DNA from: Actinokineospora inagensis DSM 44258
GTDB lineage: Bacteria; Actinomycetota; Actinomycetes; Mycobacteriales; Pseudonocardiaceae
Reading direction: 5' to 3'
Assembly (NCBI RefSeq): GCF_000482865.1
Contig: NZ_AXWW01000042.1
Location: forward strand, 1-64,000
DNA length: 64,000 nucleotides
Of this stretch, positions 63,035 to 64,000 are shown in pieces; position 1 is the first letter of the stretch; the number at the start of each line of letters is the position of its first letter. The position numbers and the translations under genes were made by a program. The notes below the pieces were generated by a model that worked only from the letters and a program-made list of their open reading frames with translations, did no database searches and was not told where the DNA came from.

Positions 63035-64000
63035 TCAGCCGAGCGCGGTGAGCAAAGCCTGGAGTGCGGTCTTCTCGGCGGCCGGGTCGGGGTTGGTGGC
63101 CCGGAGGTCGGTCAGCACGGTGTCGATCTTGTCGTCGAGGTCGGTCCAGACGCCCGGGTCGCGGGGTTTGAGGCGAGCTTGGGCCTGGTCCCAGGCGGTC
63201 TCCAGGTCGTCGACCCGGGAAGTGGCACCGGACTGGTCGCCGGAGTTCAGGCGGTCGAGGGTGTCCCGGGTGATGGTGCGGAACGAGGAGAGGTCACCCA
63301 GGCGGGCGGACGGCGGCGCGCCGGGGGCCGTGGGCACGGTGTCGTGTTGGAGTGCCGAGGTGCGCAGGTAGTAGCCGGTCACGCTGAGGGCGAGCACGAT
63401 GACGACCACGGCCACCGTCTGCCGGAGTCCGCCGCGGGTCTCGGTTTCCGCGGCGGACGGGTTCCGGTCGACCTTGGTGACCGACAGCAGGACCACGACC
63501 CCCACGATGCCCGCGCCGAAGACCGCGCTGGTCACGGTCGCCCCGAGACCGAGGCCGCCCTGGTCGGCAGGCTGGGACAGGTAGTCGCCGAGGGAGGCGC
63601 CGAGCGGGCGGGTCAGCACGTAGGCGAACCAGAACGCCAGCACCGGGTGCAGCCCCACCCGCCAGGCGACCGCGATGACGGCGATGAGACCGGCCACGAT
63701 CAGACCGGCCGCCAGGTAGCCCAGGCCCAGGACCTCCGCCATCAGGTCACCGGTGGCGGTGCCGAGGGCGAAGGTGAACAGGATCGCCAGCCAGTAGAAC
63801 GCCTCCCGCCGCCGGGTGCGGATCGAGTGGATCGACAGCGTCCGCTCGGCCGCGTACCAGGCCACGAACGTGGCGGCGAGCAGCACGGCGAAGATCACCG
63901 TGCTGGTTTCCAACGGCACGCCGAGTTGGTCGGTCAGGTTGTCGGTGACCAGGGTGCCGAAGACGCTGACCAGGGCCACGGTCAGCCAGTAGAGCGCCGG
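63035..64000 (-). CDS. COG4705-type integral membrane protein, 5' end outside window
   Basis: At least 321 residues; the frame is open to the right edge (PALYWLT before the first candidate GTG). It has seven or so helices with repeated YWL-ATFxxGTxxGD patterns: SVFGTLVTDNLTDQLGVPL, REAFYWLAILFTFALGTATG, and FWFAYVLTRPLGASLGDYLS. These paired GT-x-x-x-D-x-L motifs are characteristic of COG4705 membrane proteins of unknown function. The last 100 residues (SFRTITRDTLDRLNSGDQSG and TDLDDKIDTVLTDLRATNP) form an extra soluble helical domain, an unusual addition. It is the first visible gene of the operon leading to the glycosyltransferase fusion. Confidence 0.8.
   Translation of the reverse strand, partial: PALYWLTVALVSVFGTLVTDNLTDQLGVPLETSTVIFAVLLAATFVAWYAAERTLSIHSIRTRRREAFYWLAILFTFALGTATGDLMAEVLGLGYLAAGLIVAGLIAVIAVAWRVGLHPVLAFWFAYVLTRPLGASLGDYLSQPADQGGLGLGATVTSAVFGAGIVGVVVLLSVTKVDRNPSAAETETRGGLRQTVAVVVIVLALSVTGYYLRTSALQHDTVPTAPGAPPSARLGDLSSFRTITRDTLDRLNSGDQSGATSRVDDLETAWDQAQARLKPRDPGVWTDLDDKIDTVLTDLRATNPDPAAEKTALQALLTALG

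Overview
The window is very GC-rich with strong third-position GC bias, GTG/TTG starts beside ATG, LysR/TetR/Lrp regulators, WXG100-like secretion domains and actinobacterial-style Rhs proteins. It suggests the chromosome of a filamentous actinomycete, probably a member of the Pseudonocardiaceae; the family is an inference from gene style, not a measured placement.

Layout. 0-17.3 kb is an accessory 'Rhs graveyard': IS5-type transposase pieces, an IS4-type element with perfect 18-bp inverted repeats, a secreted zinc protease, a lipoprotein, and several Rhs polymorphic-toxin loci in different states of decay. The best preserved Rhs gene (13600 to 7004, minus strand) is complete except for one in-frame TGA inside its lysozyme-like domain. 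Toxin tips with candidate immunity genes survive beside it, including a one-domain protein resembling EF-Tu domain III. 17.6-24.9 kb is a metabolic/regulatory block: a coupled cupin / DJ-1 / HAD run, an MFS exporter coupled to a second DJ-1-family gene, a third DJ-1-family gene divergent from a LysR gene, a second LysR gene and a tautomerase. 24.9-30.2 kb holds gene remnants, a TetR/MFS pair with two visible operators, a cupin, a membrane protein, CsbD and a metallophosphoesterase. 30.2-32.9 kb is an orphan Rhs tip: a nonspecific nuclease toxin overlapping the first of two SUKH-type immunity genes, cut off upstream against a cupredoxin-gene fragment.

33.7-50.8 kb is dominated by two giant tandem paralogues (about 2653 and 2956 residues) with the same CpnT/WXG100-like N-terminal domain and the same C-terminal domain. 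The first carries an apparently intact papain-like (Tox-PL, glutamine-deamidase type) triad in its interior. Both end in a domain that looks like a degenerate copy of the same fold, with catalytic residues lost stepwise. No immunity gene is seen beside them. Convergent to them is a minus-strand set: a membrane-anchored NACHT NTPase, an unknown small protein, and a 1054-residue protein with an N-terminal LQRAAGN motif typical of actinobacterial contractile-injection cargo and a C-terminal nuclease-like tip.

57.6-64 kb looks like ordinary chromosome: DEAD-box RNA helicase with a possible tiny cysteine-containing leader ORF, fatty acid desaturase, a transporter-glycosyltransferase fusion, a DUF998 membrane protein and a COG4705-type membrane protein running off the end. 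No tRNA, rRNA, CRISPR array or replication origin was recognised.
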